The notes under the pieces are model-generated. The model was given only the letters and a program-made list of their open reading frames with translations. It was not told the origin of the DNA and did not search any database. This document shows, piece by piece, positions 44,609 through 55,616 of a stretch of DNA of 64,000 nt. The first letter of the stretch is position 1, and each line of letters starts with the position of its first letter. The stretch spans positions 1-64,000 of the forward strand of contig NZ_CAMLHO010000021.1 of NCBI RefSeq assembly GCF_946479765.1. The letters run 5' to 3'. The stretch comes from an uncultured Aliivibrio sp. (GTDB taxonomy: Bacteria > Pseudomonadota > Gammaproteobacteria > Enterobacterales > Vibrionaceae). Both the position numbers and the translations under genes were made by a program.

Positions 44609-45493
44609 TTACGCGGTAACGACTACATCCGTTGCGCTTAGCTGATCTAATAACTCTTGAATACGAGGGTTTTGCGCTAATTCGTCAATTGTTGTGACTA
44701 CTGGCTTATTGGCTTTTTTCGCTGATTGAATCGCCTGACCTACAAGATGTAGAACCGCTTCATTTTGTGGATCAAAGTGATGCTCTAACGCTTCATTTTG
44801 CTTATCTACCCCTAAGGTAAACTGCGTTAACGTATCTACATTGATTATCATGCCATCAAAATACTGAAGTAATTTATCTGCCATTAACGCGGCGGCTGGT
44901 ACATCACAAACAAAATGCACTTTAAGGCCATTTAAGCCACGCGGTAAGCCGTAGATGGCTAAGCGGTCAATAATGGTTGCTGCATCACTTAAATTACGTA
45001 CGAATGGCACTACGAGTTGTACACTGGCCGTGGTTGCTGCCATTACTTTTTTAATCACAGCACACTCAAGGGCAAATTGCTCAGAGCTTGCCTCAGAGGC
45101 AAAACGAGTCACACCACGAACACCCATTGCTGGATTTGCTTCTGTGGTTTCAAGTTGACCGGCAAGTAACCCTGCAAATGCGGCACTGTCTGCATCAGAG
45201 AACGATATTTTGATCTCTTTTGTTGCTTCATTTGTCGCGGCTAAAATCACCTCTGTTAAGGTATCAACAAAATGCGCTTTTCCATCTACTGCACCGTCAA
45301 TAATTAGCGCAAAACTTTGTGCATCAATATCGCTCATTATAGGGGCTTTAATCACCGCTTTAGGATGATAAAATAAATGCTCTTGAATTAACCCTGCAAT
45401 AGAAACATGCAATGATGCTTCTGAGTCTGTTTTAGATTGATAAGAAGGCAAACTCGCCATGCGTGTCAGCGTTGGTAAAATAGTATCAGTCAT
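44609..45493 (-). CDS. Stand-alone PEP-utilising-enzyme TIM barrel homologue, probably inactive
   Basis: 294 residues resembling only the C-terminal PEP/pyruvate-binding barrel of PEP synthase: NPAMGVRGVTRF corresponds to NPMLGWRGxxRY, and FDGMIINVDTLTQFTLGVD to the FDGFSIGSNDLTQLTLGVD block. The swivelling phosphohistidine and ATP-grasp domains are missing. The catalytic cysteine segment (CGQAPSD in PEP synthase) is replaced by VVTTIDEL, and SNDLTQ has become VDTLTQ. A catalytic role is therefore unlikely; it may bind PEP or pyruvate as a regulator. It is divergent from the PEP-consuming DAHP synthase gene. Confidence 0.65.
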   Translation of the reverse strand: MTDTILPTLTRMASLPSYQSKTDSEASLHVSIAGLIQEHLFYHPKAVIKAPIMSDIDAQSFALIIDGAVDGKAHFVDTLTEVILAATNEATKEIKISFSDADSAAFAGLLAGQLETTEANPAMGVRGVTRFASEASSEQFALECAVIKKVMAATTASVQLVVPFVRNLSDAATIIDRLAIYGLPRGLNGLKVHFVCDVPAAALMADKLLQYFDGMIINVDTLTQFTLGVDKQNEALEHHFDPQNEAVLHLVGQAIQSAKKANKPVVTTIDELAQNPRIQELLDQLSATDVVVTA

Positions 45494-45701
45494 GCTTGCT
45501 CCAATGAACTCATTGATTTGGTTTCATTATTAAATGTTATTTATGTGAACATACCTATTCGCGGGCAACAACTCAAGTCTAAAAGATACAATAATGTAAC
45601 TTTATACGCTCACTTCTTTATCTCTATTAAGTTTTGGGTTTCATCCCTTTGAATTTTCCGTTATCTTATTGAGGTGTATTAAAGAATTAACAGGCGAAAC
45701 T

Positions 45702-46754
45702 ATGCCATTTCAAACAGATGAACTTCGTACTCAGCCTTTAGGCCCAATGCCAACGCCTGCTGAGCTAACGACCGCTTACCCTATTACCGACGATGTTGCT
45801 GAGCATATTGAGCAATCTCGCGCACAGGTTGAAGCTATTTTAACTGGCAAAGATAAACGTCTTTTAGTGATTGTGGGCCCATGCTCTGTTCATGATACAG
45901 CAGCTGCATTAGATTACGCGCAACGCTTAGCCAATATTCAAGATCAGTATAAAAATGAACTTTTCATTGTTATGCGTACTTATTTTGAAAAACCACGTAC
46001 TATTGTGGGTTGGAAAGGGTTAATTACTGATCCTAATTTAGATGGTAGCTATGCGCTTGAAACGGGCTTGCATAAAGCACGTAAATTGTTGCTTGATATC
46101 AACAAACTAGGTTTAGCAACTGCGACTGAGTTTTTAGATATGATCACGGGCCAATATATTTCAGATTTAATTACCTGGGGCGCTATTGGTGCTCGTACGA
46201 CTGAATCTCAAATTCACCGTGAAATGGCATCTGCCCTATCTTGTCCTGTTGGCTTTAAAAACGGAACAAATGGCAATACGCAAATTGCGATGGATGCGAT
46301 CCGTGCAGCGAAAGCCTCACACTTCTTCTATTCTCCAGATAAACAAGGCCGTATGACGGTATACCGCACTGCGGGTAACCCATTTGGTCATGTTATTCTT
46401 CGTGGTGGCAGTGATAAACCAAACTATGATATTGATTCAGTAACGGATGCGTGTCAGCGCTTGGATGATGTAGGTTTACTACCTCACCTGATTGTTGATT
46501 TCAGCCATGCGAACTGTGAGAAACAACACCGCCGTCAGCTTGATGTAGCCAAAAATATTTGTGCTCAAATCGAGTCTGGCAGTAATAAAGTCGTTGGTAT
46601 TATGGCTGAAAGCTTTATTGTTGAAGGTAACCAACCAATGACTGATTTAACTAACCTAACTTATGGTAAGTCAATTACTGACCCATGCCTAAGCTGGGAA
46701 GATACCGTGACTATGTTAGACATGTTATCAAATACAATTAAAACATCTCGTTAA
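45702..46754 (+). CDS. aroH: 3-deoxy-7-phosphoheptulonate synthase, Trp-type (AroH-like)
   Basis: 350 residues from ATG 45702; an in-frame TTG at 45669 is less likely. Class I DAHP synthase condensing PEP and erythrose-4-phosphate, first step of the shikimate pathway. Motifs: VIVGPCSVHD, RTYFEKPRTIVGWKGL, GARTTESQIHREMASALSCPVGFKNGT and DFSHANCEKQHRRQ. The segment AKASHFFYSPDKQGRMTVYRTAGNPFGH follows E. coli AroH rather than AroG/AroF, indicating the Trp-sensitive type. yajQ follows 17 bases later. No clear Trp or Tyr repressor site was seen upstream. Confidence 0.85.
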   Translation: MPFQTDELRTQPLGPMPTPAELTTAYPITDDVAEHIEQSRAQVEAILTGKDKRLLVIVGPCSVHDTAAALDYAQRLANIQDQYKNELFIVMRTYFEKPRTIVGWKGLITDPNLDGSYALETGLHKARKLLLDINKLGLATATEFLDMITGQYISDLITWGAIGARTTESQIHREMASALSCPVGFKNGTNGNTQIAMDAIRAAKASHFFYSPDKQGRMTVYRTAGNPFGHVILRGGSDKPNYDIDSVTDACQRLDDVGLLPHLIVDFSHANCEKQHRRQLDVAKNICAQIESGSNKVVGIMAESFIVEGNQPMTDLTNLTYGKSITDPCLSWEDTVTMLDMLSNTIKTSR

Positions 46755-46771
46755 TTTAAGGATTAAAAACT

Positions 46772-47254
46772 ATGCCTGCTTTTGATATCGTTTCTGAAGT
46801 TGATAATGTTGAACTAAAAAATGCGGTAGATAATGCTACTCGTGAATTAGCTACTCGTTTCGATTTTCGTGGCGTTGATGCAAGCTTTGAATTAAAAGGC
46901 GAAAATATCAAGATTAAAGCGGAAGATGACTTCCAACTGTCTCAGTTAGTCGATATTTTACGTGGTAATCTTGCAAAACGTGGTGTTGATGCTCGTTCAA
47001 TGGAAGTCAAAAATGCCGTTCACTCTGGTAAGAACTTTTACCAAGATATCGACTTTAAGCAAGGTGTTGATACGCTGATTGCTAAAAAATTAGTAAAAGA
47101 GCTCAAAGCATCAAAAATTAAAGTTCAAGCGGCAATTCAAGGTGAACAACTTCGCATTACTGGTAAGAACCGTGATGATCTTCAAGCGGCGATGGCGTTT
47201 GTACGTGAAGGTGACTTTGGTCAACCTTTCCAGTTCACGAACTTCCGTGACTAA
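46772..47254 (+). CDS. yajQ: YajQ family nucleotide-binding protein
   Basis: 160 residues, full length. Starts [25 protein letters not shown] and contains [17 protein letters not shown] and [16 protein letters not shown], the YajQ signature. Two ferredoxin-like subdomains. Family members bind nucleotides, and some bind cyclic-di-GMP and modulate regulators. The 17-base gap suggests cotranscription with aroH; a terminator follows. Confidence 0.93.
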   Translation: MPAFDIVSEVDNVELKNAVDNATRELATRFDFRGVDASFELKGENIKIKAEDDFQLSQLVDILRGNLAKRGVDARSMEVKNAVHSGKNFYQDIDFKQGVDTLIAKKLVKELKASKIKVQAAIQGEQLRITGKNRDDLQAAMAFVREGDFGQPFQFTNFRD

Positions 47255-47313
47255 TCTAGCTCACACACAATAATTATCTAATAAACACGCCTGTTTAATA
47301 GATATAAAAAAAA

Positions 47314-47341
47314 GCGCTTCTGCTGTTTATCAGTGAGGCGC
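47314..47341 (+). terminator. Terminator after yajQ
   Basis: GCGCTTC ... GAGGCGC stem with one G-U pair, followed by ATTTTTATT. Confidence 0.65.
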
Positions 47342-47388
47342 ATTTTTATTATTTTCGATTATATTGTTCGTTGGACTCTAGTTTAAAA

Positions 47389-49170
47389 CTAGCCAATTAA
47401 TCGTTCAAACTCATCAATTTGTTGGCTCACTCTATCTAAGCTCTGTTGCCAAAAAGCCTCTTCTGTCAAATCCATCTGTAAGTGCTTTTGCACCACCTCT
47501 TCAGCTCGCATAGAGCCAGTATCACGCAGTAAACTTACGTAATCACTATAGAAATGTTCACCTTTTGCTTCTCGCTGTGCATAAACACCAATACTGAATA
47601 AGTAACCAAACAAGTATGGATAGTTATAGAAGCTTACTTCTGGAATGCTGAAATGCAGTTTGCTTGCCCAAAACAGAGGATCTGATTCTGACATTGCATC
47701 ACCATACCATTCACTCCACGTTTTACTCATCAAATCAGACAGCTGCTCTGGGCCTAATTCTTTAGTTGCACGTTGTTCATAAAATGCTTTTTCAAACTCA
47801 TAACGCACTGGGATATTAATGGTTAATGCTAATGCCGAAGATAATTCCTCCCACAGCATTTCGATTTTATCTTCTTTGGTTTTTGCTTTAGCAAGCAGCG
47901 CATCACGTACGACATTTTCAGCAAAGATCGACGCTGTTTCAGCCAATGTCATTGGATACTTAGTTGTACACAATGGCATATCTCGCATTACCCAGTTATG
48001 GAAAGCGTGACCTAGTTCATGTGTTAACGTAAGCACATCTGACATACTATTGCCCCATGTCATAAAGACTAATGGCGTACGAGAATCTGCGAACTTTGTA
48101 CAATACGCACCAAGACGTTTGGTTTCTTGTGGCGCGGCATCAATCCAACCATTCGTCACCATGAGATCAACAAAATCAGCCATCTCTTGTGAAACACCTG
48201 CAAATGCTTCTTTAATGATAATAATGGCTTCATCAAAACTGTAGCTCGATGCGTCACCCACTAACGGTGGCATAGACGCCTGTTGATCCCACGGGGTTAG
48301 CTTTTCTGTTCCAAACATTTTTGCCATTAAACGTCCGGCTTTTTGCCCTACTGAACGATTCTTCTTCGCTACTGACATCATGCTATCTAGCGTCGCTTGT
48401 TCAATTCGACTGCCATGTAAGCTTGGCTCAAGAAAATGTACAGGGGCGGCTGAGCTTCGCTTTTGGTATTCAGTTAAACGCCAACCAGAGAGCGCATTTA
48501 AAATGGCAGAAAAGCTCTCTTGGTTTTGCTTCATCGCTAATTGAATGGCACGCCACGCAGGCTCTCTGCGAAGCATATCACTGCCATAAAGAATACTGGC
48601 GGCTTGTGATAATCCTATTGTTTCATCAGTGCCATCAGAAAGTTGCAGTGTCACTTTCATTGAACCAGTAATGTTGTCATACAAACGACCCCACGCATTC
48701 TTACCATCGACACTCATGGCTGATAATAGTTGCTCTTCTTTCACGCTTAAACGTGCTGCAACCAATTTTCTTTCTTCTTCTAATAAAAATCTCTGAGCGG
48801 CAAGATCCTCATTCAGTGTCAATACCTCTTCAAACAGGACTTCTGGTGCATTCACAATCGCATCTAGATAGGGGCTGAACGCTTGAGATAGATCAGAAGA
48901 TAGCTTTGTCATCTGGTTTACTAAGGCTTTGGCTTGTGCGTTTGAGGCATCTACAGAAGCAATACAATTACCATAGCTAGCGACTGTTGCTAACTGTACC
49001 GATATTGATTCTTTTTCAAGAATGGCTTGTTGTAGATGAGTCACATCAAGAATCACTTCAGAGACTGAAAAGGCAGTAATTCGCTGCTCAATAGAACCAA
49101 TTGTCTCGGTGAGCTTTGGATCATCAAGTGATTGAAAGGCGATAGAAAGATCCCAACTTGGTGCAGTCAT
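47389..49170 (-). CDS. M3-family oligoendopeptidase (PepF-like)
   Basis: 593 residues. Zinc metallopeptidase of clan MA: LTHELGHAFHNWV holds the HExxH zinc site and ETASIFAENV downstream supplies the third ligand Glu. Helical prolyl-oligopeptidase-F-type N-terminus. It probably degrades short peptides in the cytoplasm. Single gene, convergent with yajQ, with a GGACATAACC leader before ATG 49170. Confidence 0.9.
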   Translation of the reverse strand: MTAPSWDLSIAFQSLDDPKLTETIGSIEQRITAFSVSEVILDVTHLQQAILEKESISVQLATVASYGNCIASVDASNAQAKALVNQMTKLSSDLSQAFSPYLDAIVNAPEVLFEEVLTLNEDLAAQRFLLEEERKLVAARLSVKEEQLLSAMSVDGKNAWGRLYDNITGSMKVTLQLSDGTDETIGLSQAASILYGSDMLRREPAWRAIQLAMKQNQESFSAILNALSGWRLTEYQKRSSAAPVHFLEPSLHGSRIEQATLDSMMSVAKKNRSVGQKAGRLMAKMFGTEKLTPWDQQASMPPLVGDASSYSFDEAIIIIKEAFAGVSQEMADFVDLMVTNGWIDAAPQETKRLGAYCTKFADSRTPLVFMTWGNSMSDVLTLTHELGHAFHNWVMRDMPLCTTKYPMTLAETASIFAENVVRDALLAKAKTKEDKIEMLWEELSSALALTINIPVRYEFEKAFYEQRATKELGPEQLSDLMSKTWSEWYGDAMSESDPLFWASKLHFSIPEVSFYNYPYLFGYLFSIGVYAQREAKGEHFYSDYVSLLRDTGSMRAEEVVQKHLQMDLTEEAFWQQSLDRVSQQIDEFERLIG

Positions 49171-49256
49171 GGTTATGTCCTTTTATTTTGTTTTCATCAT
49201 CATAGCAATTCAATTAATGGGGTAAAGCACTCAATGACTAAATCTCACTATTCACT

Positions 49257-50270
49257 CTATTGAGTCTTAGTTTTTTCTATTTTCTGAACTAATAAACATG
49301 CTCGATGACCCTTCTCTACTTTCGCATTTGGGAATACGACACTCTCCCCTCCTGTTTGTGCTGCATATTCCACCTCACCATCGGTAGCGAGTAGCTCGTT
49401 TTCGGTAAATAACGTAAAGTTAGCGAGATCACTTGGGAAATGAAAAGCAAACTGATCACTCTGCTTCATAATACTGCGGGTGACTTGATACTCAACCAAA
49501 GATGAACTGTCTTTTTCTATATCAAAAAAATCGGCATTGCTAATTAATGCTCTTAATTGTTGGTCGAAATCAGAAAGTAGAGATAAGTCATTTTCTCCCA
49601 TTTTTGATACTTTACCTAACTCGACGGTAGCAGCATGTGCGCCATAATGCTCGGCACTGTACCAACTGAATGTGGATGCGGGCGCATCTGAAAATAAACA
49701 CGCTTCTATATGACTGCGAGATAGAAAATCTAATAATAGTTCTGAACGTTTATAGTGATGATTATATGGGTGTATCGCAAAGGTGTAGTGCTGAGATGAG
49801 CGAATGGCGCAATGCAAATCTAAGTGCCACTTTTCTTCTGTATTGTGCTTAGTAAAAAAAGCATCCACACTTTTCATCAAACGATTCGCTAATGCAATTT
49901 CTGAAATGCTGTCATTGGGGGTTTGATGATGACTAAATAAACGATTTAAGTTGGTATCAATAAAACGAGTATCTTGATGAGTTGCAGCTGGATGCCCATA
50001 GATAAATAGACATGGATGTGACAGTGACAATTCACCGCTTTGAATATCGTCAATAATCGCATCAAGCAATTCTATCGGCGATGTTTCATTACCATGAATA
50101 CCTGAGGATAATACGGCGGCACATTGGGGGAAATTAACTAATTTGGGGACAAACTCTACAACCCCACGGCTGTGTTGGATAACTCGAGTGCCATTCTCAA
50201 GAAGCCACGTTTTTTTGTTTATAGGAGCAGACAAATCTAAGGTATTTTGAATAAATGAAATATGATCCAT
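49257..50270 (-). CDS. astE: Succinylglutamate desuccinylase
   Basis: 337 residues. Zinc carboxypeptidase-like AstE/aspartoacylase family: GIHGNETSPIELLD (HxxE zinc ligands, about 68-81), DTNLNRLF, and WHLDLHCAIRSSQHY with the third ligand His. It performs the last step of the arginine succinyltransferase pathway, cleaving succinylglutamate to glutamate and succinate. The other ast genes are not in the window. Single gene. Confidence 0.9.
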   Translation of the reverse strand: MDHISFIQNTLDLSAPINKKTWLLENGTRVIQHSRGVVEFVPKLVNFPQCAAVLSSGIHGNETSPIELLDAIIDDIQSGELSLSHPCLFIYGHPAATHQDTRFIDTNLNRLFSHHQTPNDSISEIALANRLMKSVDAFFTKHNTEEKWHLDLHCAIRSSQHYTFAIHPYNHHYKRSELLLDFLSRSHIEACLFSDAPASTFSWYSAEHYGAHAATVELGKVSKMGENDLSLLSDFDQQLRALISNADFFDIEKDSSSLVEYQVTRSIMKQSDQFAFHFPSDLANFTLFTENELLATDGEVEYAAQTGGESVVFPNAKVEKGHRACLLVQKIEKTKTQ

Positions 50271-50425
50271 TGGTACTTATCTTCCTTGGTAAAATATTCA
50301 ACCAAAAAACTGTACCATTTAAGCCATGCTAAATTAACATTTTAAGAACAACTGTGTGAGCTAACCCTCTTACTATATCCTAACCCTATTACTATGCCCA
50401 GTAACGCCAAGATGCAGATAATAAA

Positions 50426-50460
50426 AAAGCTGTACAACAGGATATCTGCTATACAGCTTT
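50426..50460 (-). terminator. Terminator of ihfA
   Basis: AAAGCTGTA-N17-TACAGCTTT. On the minus strand it is followed by T6. Confidence 0.8.
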
Positions 50461-50487
50461 CATTATCTTTAGCCAAAGATGGCAAGA

Positions 50488-50784
50488 TTATTTTTCTACT
50501 GGTAAATCTTCAACACGAGCTTTCAGTTTCTGACCCGGTTTGAATGTTACCACGCGACGTGCAGAAATCGGAATATCTTCCCCAGTTTTTGGGTTACGTC
50601 CAGGTCGCTCACTCTTTTCGCGTAGGTCAAAATTACCAAATCCAGATAATTTTACTTGCTCGCCACTCTCTAGAGCTTGCTTAATCTCTTCGAAAAATAC
50701 TTCTACCGTTTCCTTGGCGTCGCGTTTACTTAATCCAACTTTTTCAAATAAGGTCTCAGCCAAATCAGCTTTAGTGAGTGCCAT
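50488..50784 (-). CDS. ihfA: Integration host factor alpha subunit
   Basis: 98 residues from ATG 50784 ([13 protein letters not shown]), preceded by GAGGGT. HU/IHF fold with [40 protein letters not shown], where GRNPKTGE holds the DNA-intercalating proline. With IhfB it bends DNA at specific sites in replication, recombination and transcription. In enterics ihfA follows pheT closely. Here 600 bases and a terminator intervene, so it must have its own promoter. Confidence 0.97.
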   Translation of the reverse strand: MALTKADLAETLFEKVGLSKRDAKETVEVFFEEIKQALESGEQVKLSGFGNFDLREKSERPGRNPKTGEDIPISARRVVTFKPGQKLKARVEDLPVEK

Positions 50785-50814
50785 AAAAACTACCCTCAAG
50801 TTACGTTAGACAGA

Positions 50815-50834
50815 GTTACAGTATTTACTGTAAC
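50815..50834. promoter_or_regulatory. Perfect 20-base palindrome upstream of ihfA
   Basis: GTTACAGTATTTACTGTAAC lies 31 bases before the ihfA start. It could be an operator or a 5'-leader hairpin. It does not match the LexA box (CTGT-N8-ACAG), since the half-sites have the opposite order. Confidence 0.6.
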
Positions 50835-51322
50835 TGAAAACTGAACAGTTAGAACAATGACTTAACATTCGCTCAACTCTTGACAGTGTATGCCAACCGA
50901 CTGATTTTCGCCAACTTTTTTCTTAAAAATCATGATCTATTTATGAGATAGCGATCAAACTTATAAGCTAATTACGCTAAGATATCTTATATCGACCTAT
51001 GCTAAGTCATTGATTTGAAATATATCACTAGTAAATGAATAAATTTTGGGTTATTCATCTGTATATAAATCAGTGATCGCTGCCAGATTGTTATTAATAA
51101 AATTAAAAATAAGCCATCTAGTTGATTGTGAAGAACTTAGCTATCGACAGTATCAGGCTTCACCTTATTCAAATACATATGCTTTGCTCTGTTTCAGAAT
51201 TATATACTGCAATTGCATTGCACTCTTCTCATTTGATACGGTCATTAACGGTTAAGTATTCATCCATGATTTTTGATACTTGAGGGCATCTCAATAAAAA
51301 AACTATATTTAGGTAAAAAAAA
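50835..51322. other. Long gap between pheT and ihfA
   Basis: About 490 AT-rich bases after the pheST terminator. A 69-codon open frame on the plus strand (51046-51255) has no ribosome site or recognisable sequence. I see no RNA gene. The region presumably holds the ihfA promoter. Confidence 0.5.
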
Positions 51323-51352
51323 ATCCAGCATTGAATTACATCAATACTGGAT
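51323..51352 (-). terminator. Terminator of pheST
   Basis: ATCCAG-C-ATTGA ... TCAAT-A-CTGGAT stem with one internal mismatch. On the minus strand it is followed by T9. Confidence 0.8.
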
Positions 51353-51384
51353 CTTTATTGTTCTATTTAGCTAAAAAGAGCTAA

Positions 51385-53772
51385 TTAGTCACGCAGTGTT
51401 GCTGAGAACTTCTCACCAATTGCCGCAACAATCGCGTCAACAGCTGAAGTAATGTCAGCCTCTTCTAGTGTACGTTCAATAGATTGAAGTGTCAGTGCGA
51501 TTGCAAGACTCTTCTTACCGTCTTCAACGCCTTGACCGCGATAAACATCAAACAATTTCGCGCTAGTTAATAGCTCGCCACCTGATGCTAAACATTCAGC
51601 AACGATGTCACCAGAAGCAATTGCTTCATCTGCAACGATTGCGATATCACGACGGTTTGCAGGGAACTTAGATACTGCTGCCGCTTCAGGGATAACGCGA
51701 GTGTTGATTGCATCCCACTCGATTTCAAACATGATTGTACGACCGTTCAAGCCAAACTTGCGCTCTAACTCTGGGTGTACTGTACCAATGAAACCAACTT
51801 CTTTTCCGCCAACAACGATAGCTGCTGTTTGACCTGGGTGAAGTGCTGGGTGTTGTGCTGCTTTAAACTCATACGCTAATTCGTTAGCAGTTAGTTCAAG
51901 AACGGCTTCTAAATCGCCTTTAAGGTCGAAGAAATCAACTGTGTTTGTTGCGATATCCCAGTGTTCTTCACCACGAGTACCAGCGATGATACCAGCAAGC
52001 ATCATTTCTTGACGCATACCGTTTTCTGCTGATTCTTCAGGAATAAAACGTAAACCAGATTCGAATAAACGAACGCGTGGTTGTTGACGTTTTTGGTTAT
52101 GAACAACTGTGTTGATCAAACCAGTCCATAGGCTTAGACGCATCGCTGACATGTCTGCTGAAATTGGGAATGGCAGAATTAACGGCTCAATCTCAGGCAC
52201 GATCAATTTTTGTTGCTCAGGCTCTACGAAGCTGTAGGTAATTGCTTCGTGGTAACCGCGGTCAACAAGAAGATCACGAACACGCTTAAGCGGTTGGTTT
52301 GCTTCTTTGTGATCGTTCATGTTTAGTGCAGCAACAGGTGCTTGGTTTGGAATGTTATTGTAACCGTAGATACGACCTACTTCTTCAATTAGGTCTTGCT
52401 CGATTGCAATATCAAAACGCCATGATGGAGATGTTGCTGTCCAACCTGTGTCAGTGCTTTCAACTGCACAACCTAGACGAGTGAGGATCTCAACCACATC
52501 TGTTGATGGGATGTGATGACCTAATAGACCGTCTAGTTTACTGCGACGTAATTCAACGGTGCTTTCTTTTGGAAGATCTGCTTCAGATTCAGCCGCAGAA
52601 ATAGGCGCAACTTCACCACCACAAAGTTCAACAAGAAGCTGTGTTGCACGCTCCATCGCTGTTGCTTGTAATGTAGAGTCAACACCACGTTCAAAACGTA
52701 GAGATGAATCCGTGTGTAGACCGTATGCACGAGCACGACCACGGATGTGATCTGGTGCGAAGAACGCACACTCAAGCATAATATCTGTTGTTTCAGACGT
52801 TACACCTGATTCTTTACCACCAAAGATACCTGCAATTGCAAGTACTTTGTTTTGGTCAGCAATCACAAGTGTATTGCTGTTTAGTTTTGCTTCGTTGCCA
52901 TCAAGAAGAGTTAATTTCTCATCTTGTTCAGCCATACGAACCACAATGCCGCCGTCGATCTTAGATAGATCAAACGCGTGCATTGGTTGGCCTTGCTCAA
53001 GCATTACGTAGTTTGTGATATCTACAATCGCATCAATTGAACGAATACCACAACGACGCAGTTTCTCTTGCATCCAAATTGGCGTTTCCGCTTTTGCGTT
53101 TACGTTCTTGATAACACGACCAAGGTAACGTGGACACGCTTCAGTTGCTTTAACGTCAATAGAAACGGTATCTTCGATGCTTGTCGCTACTGCTTCAATC
53201 GTTGGTTCAACTACGTCTGCACGGTTAAGAACACCGACTTCACGAGCTAAACCACGAATGCTGAAACAGTCAGCGCGGTTTGCTGTTAGGTCAACATCGA
53301 TAGCAACATCGTTAAGCTCAAGAAGCTCACGCACGTCCATACCTAATGTAGAGCCTTCTGGTAATTCTAAAATACCGTCAGATTCAACATCAATACCTAG
53401 CTCAGAGAAAGAACAAAGCATACCGTGTGATGGAACACCACGTAGTTTTGCTTTCTTAATTTTAAAGTCACCAGGAAGTACAGCACCAACCGTTGCAACT
53501 GCAACCGTTAGACCAAGACGACAGTTAGATGCACCACAAACGATGTCTAAAAGCTCTTCTTCGCCGATATCAATTTTAGTTACACGAAGTTTGTCTGCGT
53601 CTGGGTGTTGACCACACTCAACCACTTTACCTACTTTAACGCCGGTAAACTCACCAGCAACAGGTGCAACTTCATCAACTTCCAAACCAGCCATTGTGAT
53701 TTGGTGAGCTAGCTCTTCGCTGTTAATAGCAGGTTTAACCCACTCGCGTAGCCAAGATTCACTGAATTTCAT
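51385..53772 (-). CDS. pheT: Phenylalanyl-tRNA synthetase beta subunit
   Basis: 795 residues, full length. N-terminal tRNA-binding EMAP-like domain (about 40-150), B3/4 editing domain (about 215-390), B5 (about 400-475), catalytic-like core, and C-terminal ferredoxin-fold anticodon-binding domain ([16 protein letters not shown] to the end). It forms the alpha2beta2 enzyme with PheS. It lies 17 bases after pheS and ends at a strong terminator. Confidence 0.98.
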   Translation of the reverse strand: MKFSESWLREWVKPAINSEELAHQITMAGLEVDEVAPVAGEFTGVKVGKVVECGQHPDADKLRVTKIDIGEEELLDIVCGASNCRLGLTVAVATVGAVLPGDFKIKKAKLRGVPSHGMLCSFSELGIDVESDGILELPEGSTLGMDVRELLELNDVAIDVDLTANRADCFSIRGLAREVGVLNRADVVEPTIEAVATSIEDTVSIDVKATEACPRYLGRVIKNVNAKAETPIWMQEKLRRCGIRSIDAIVDITNYVMLEQGQPMHAFDLSKIDGGIVVRMAEQDEKLTLLDGNEAKLNSNTLVIADQNKVLAIAGIFGGKESGVTSETTDIMLECAFFAPDHIRGRARAYGLHTDSSLRFERGVDSTLQATAMERATQLLVELCGGEVAPISAAESEADLPKESTVELRRSKLDGLLGHHIPSTDVVEILTRLGCAVESTDTGWTATSPSWRFDIAIEQDLIEEVGRIYGYNNIPNQAPVAALNMNDHKEANQPLKRVRDLLVDRGYHEAITYSFVEPEQQKLIVPEIEPLILPFPISADMSAMRLSLWTGLINTVVHNQKRQQPRVRLFESGLRFIPEESAENGMRQEMMLAGIIAGTRGEEHWDIATNTVDFFDLKGDLEAVLELTANELAYEFKAAQHPALHPGQTAAIVVGGKEVGFIGTVHPELERKFGLNGRTIMFEIEWDAINTRVIPEAAAVSKFPANRRDIAIVADEAIASGDIVAECLASGGELLTSAKLFDVYRGQGVEDGKKSLAIALTLQSIERTLEEADITSAVDAIVAAIGEKFSATLRD

Positions 53773-53789
53773 AAATTTCTAGCCCCGAA

Positions 53790-54788
<999 letters not shown>

Positions 54789-54829
54789 TTATTGGTGGTA
54801 TCCGTTGCGAGTAAAATACATATCAGCAC

Positions 54830-54858
54830 ATAGTAATAAATCACAGCGCTAAATCCAA
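54830..54858 (-). promoter_or_regulatory. Promoter of pheST
   Basis: On the minus strand TTGGAT, 17-base spacer, TACTAT. Confidence 0.55.
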
Positions 54859-55005
54859 ACTGAATTGGATAAAATAATCAATCTAATAGAAATAAAGTGC
54901 TTTTATTAACCAATTGCCTCCTCACACAGAGCTAACTCCCCTCTCACTGACTCATTATCTCTTTTATTTACCTCAAATTTTCGGGCGTTAGAACAAAAAA
55001 TACTT

Positions 55006-55470
55006 TTGGCCGATTCTATCTTAACGGCTCTTTCACCCAATATTTACGCAGAAACCTTCTCTAATGCAAACAGAACCATATTTGATGAAGTCGTTGTTTC
55101 GGCGACTCGAACAGATCAAAATATTAAGGATGTATCGATCTCGATTTCTAAAGTAACGGCTGCTGATATCGAACAAACAATGCCAACTGACATTCAAGAT
55201 GCATTAAAATATACGCGCGGTGTTAGTGCAAATGGTGCTGGTCGTTTTGCACAAGATCAGGCTTTCTTAGCCGCAGTGGTGGAATTACATGATTTGAATT
55301 TAGCCGCTCAATATTCAGATAGAGTGATTGTATTAAAAGATGGAAAACTGCAAGTGGATGGGACACCTTGGGAGGCAATTACAATAGAGATAATTAAAGA
55401 TGTGTATGGTCACAAAACGATGATACAGGCGCATCCTATGTATAAGTTTCCTGTCGTCTATGCCGCTTAA
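55006..55470 (+). pseudogene. Chimeric haem-uptake remnant: receptor N-terminus fused to ABC ATPase C-terminus
   Basis: An open frame of 154 codons with no proper start codon or ribosome site. Residues 1 to about 82 are the end of a signal peptide plus the plug of a TonB-dependent haem receptor of HutA/HuvA type (FDEVVVSATRTDQNIKDVSISISKV ... DIQDALKYTRGVSANGAGRFAQ). Residues from about 88 on are the C-terminus of a HmuV/HutD-type haem ABC ATPase (VVELHDLNLAAQYSDRVIVLKDGKLQVDGTPWEAI ... HPMYKFPVVYAA). Their fusion in one frame implies a deletion of the rest of a haem-uptake locus. It is placed between rplT and pheS, which are adjacent in enterics. Unlikely to be functional. Confidence 0.8.
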
Positions 55471-55563
55471 TGATGTTGTCTTGATAAGCAATACCAATTT
55501 AAATCAGTATCTGTACACGACGAAATAAATCATTTAAATAATCATAAATTACAGGCATAAAAA

Positions 55564-55585
55564 AAGGAGAGCTAGAGCTCTCCTT
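55564..55585 (-). terminator. Terminator of the thrS-infC-rpmI-rplT operon
   Basis: AAGGAGAGCT-AG-AGCTCTCCTT, followed on the minus strand by T5. Confidence 0.85.
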
Positions 55586-55616
55586 GTTTAGTCTTAAAGC
55601 CTTGAAACTGTTCTAA

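Noticed and set aside
50815-50834. LexA (SOS) box upstream of ihfA
   Set aside because: The half-sites read ACAG-N6-CTGT, the reverse of the LexA order CTGT-N8-ACAG.
51046-51255. Small protein gene in the pheT-ihfA gap
   Set aside because: No ribosome site, no recognisable motif, and biased composition of AT-rich intergenic DNA.
55006-55470. Functional hybrid haem protein
   Set aside because: No start codon or ribosome site, truncated plug domain, and the ATPase part lacks Walker A and B.
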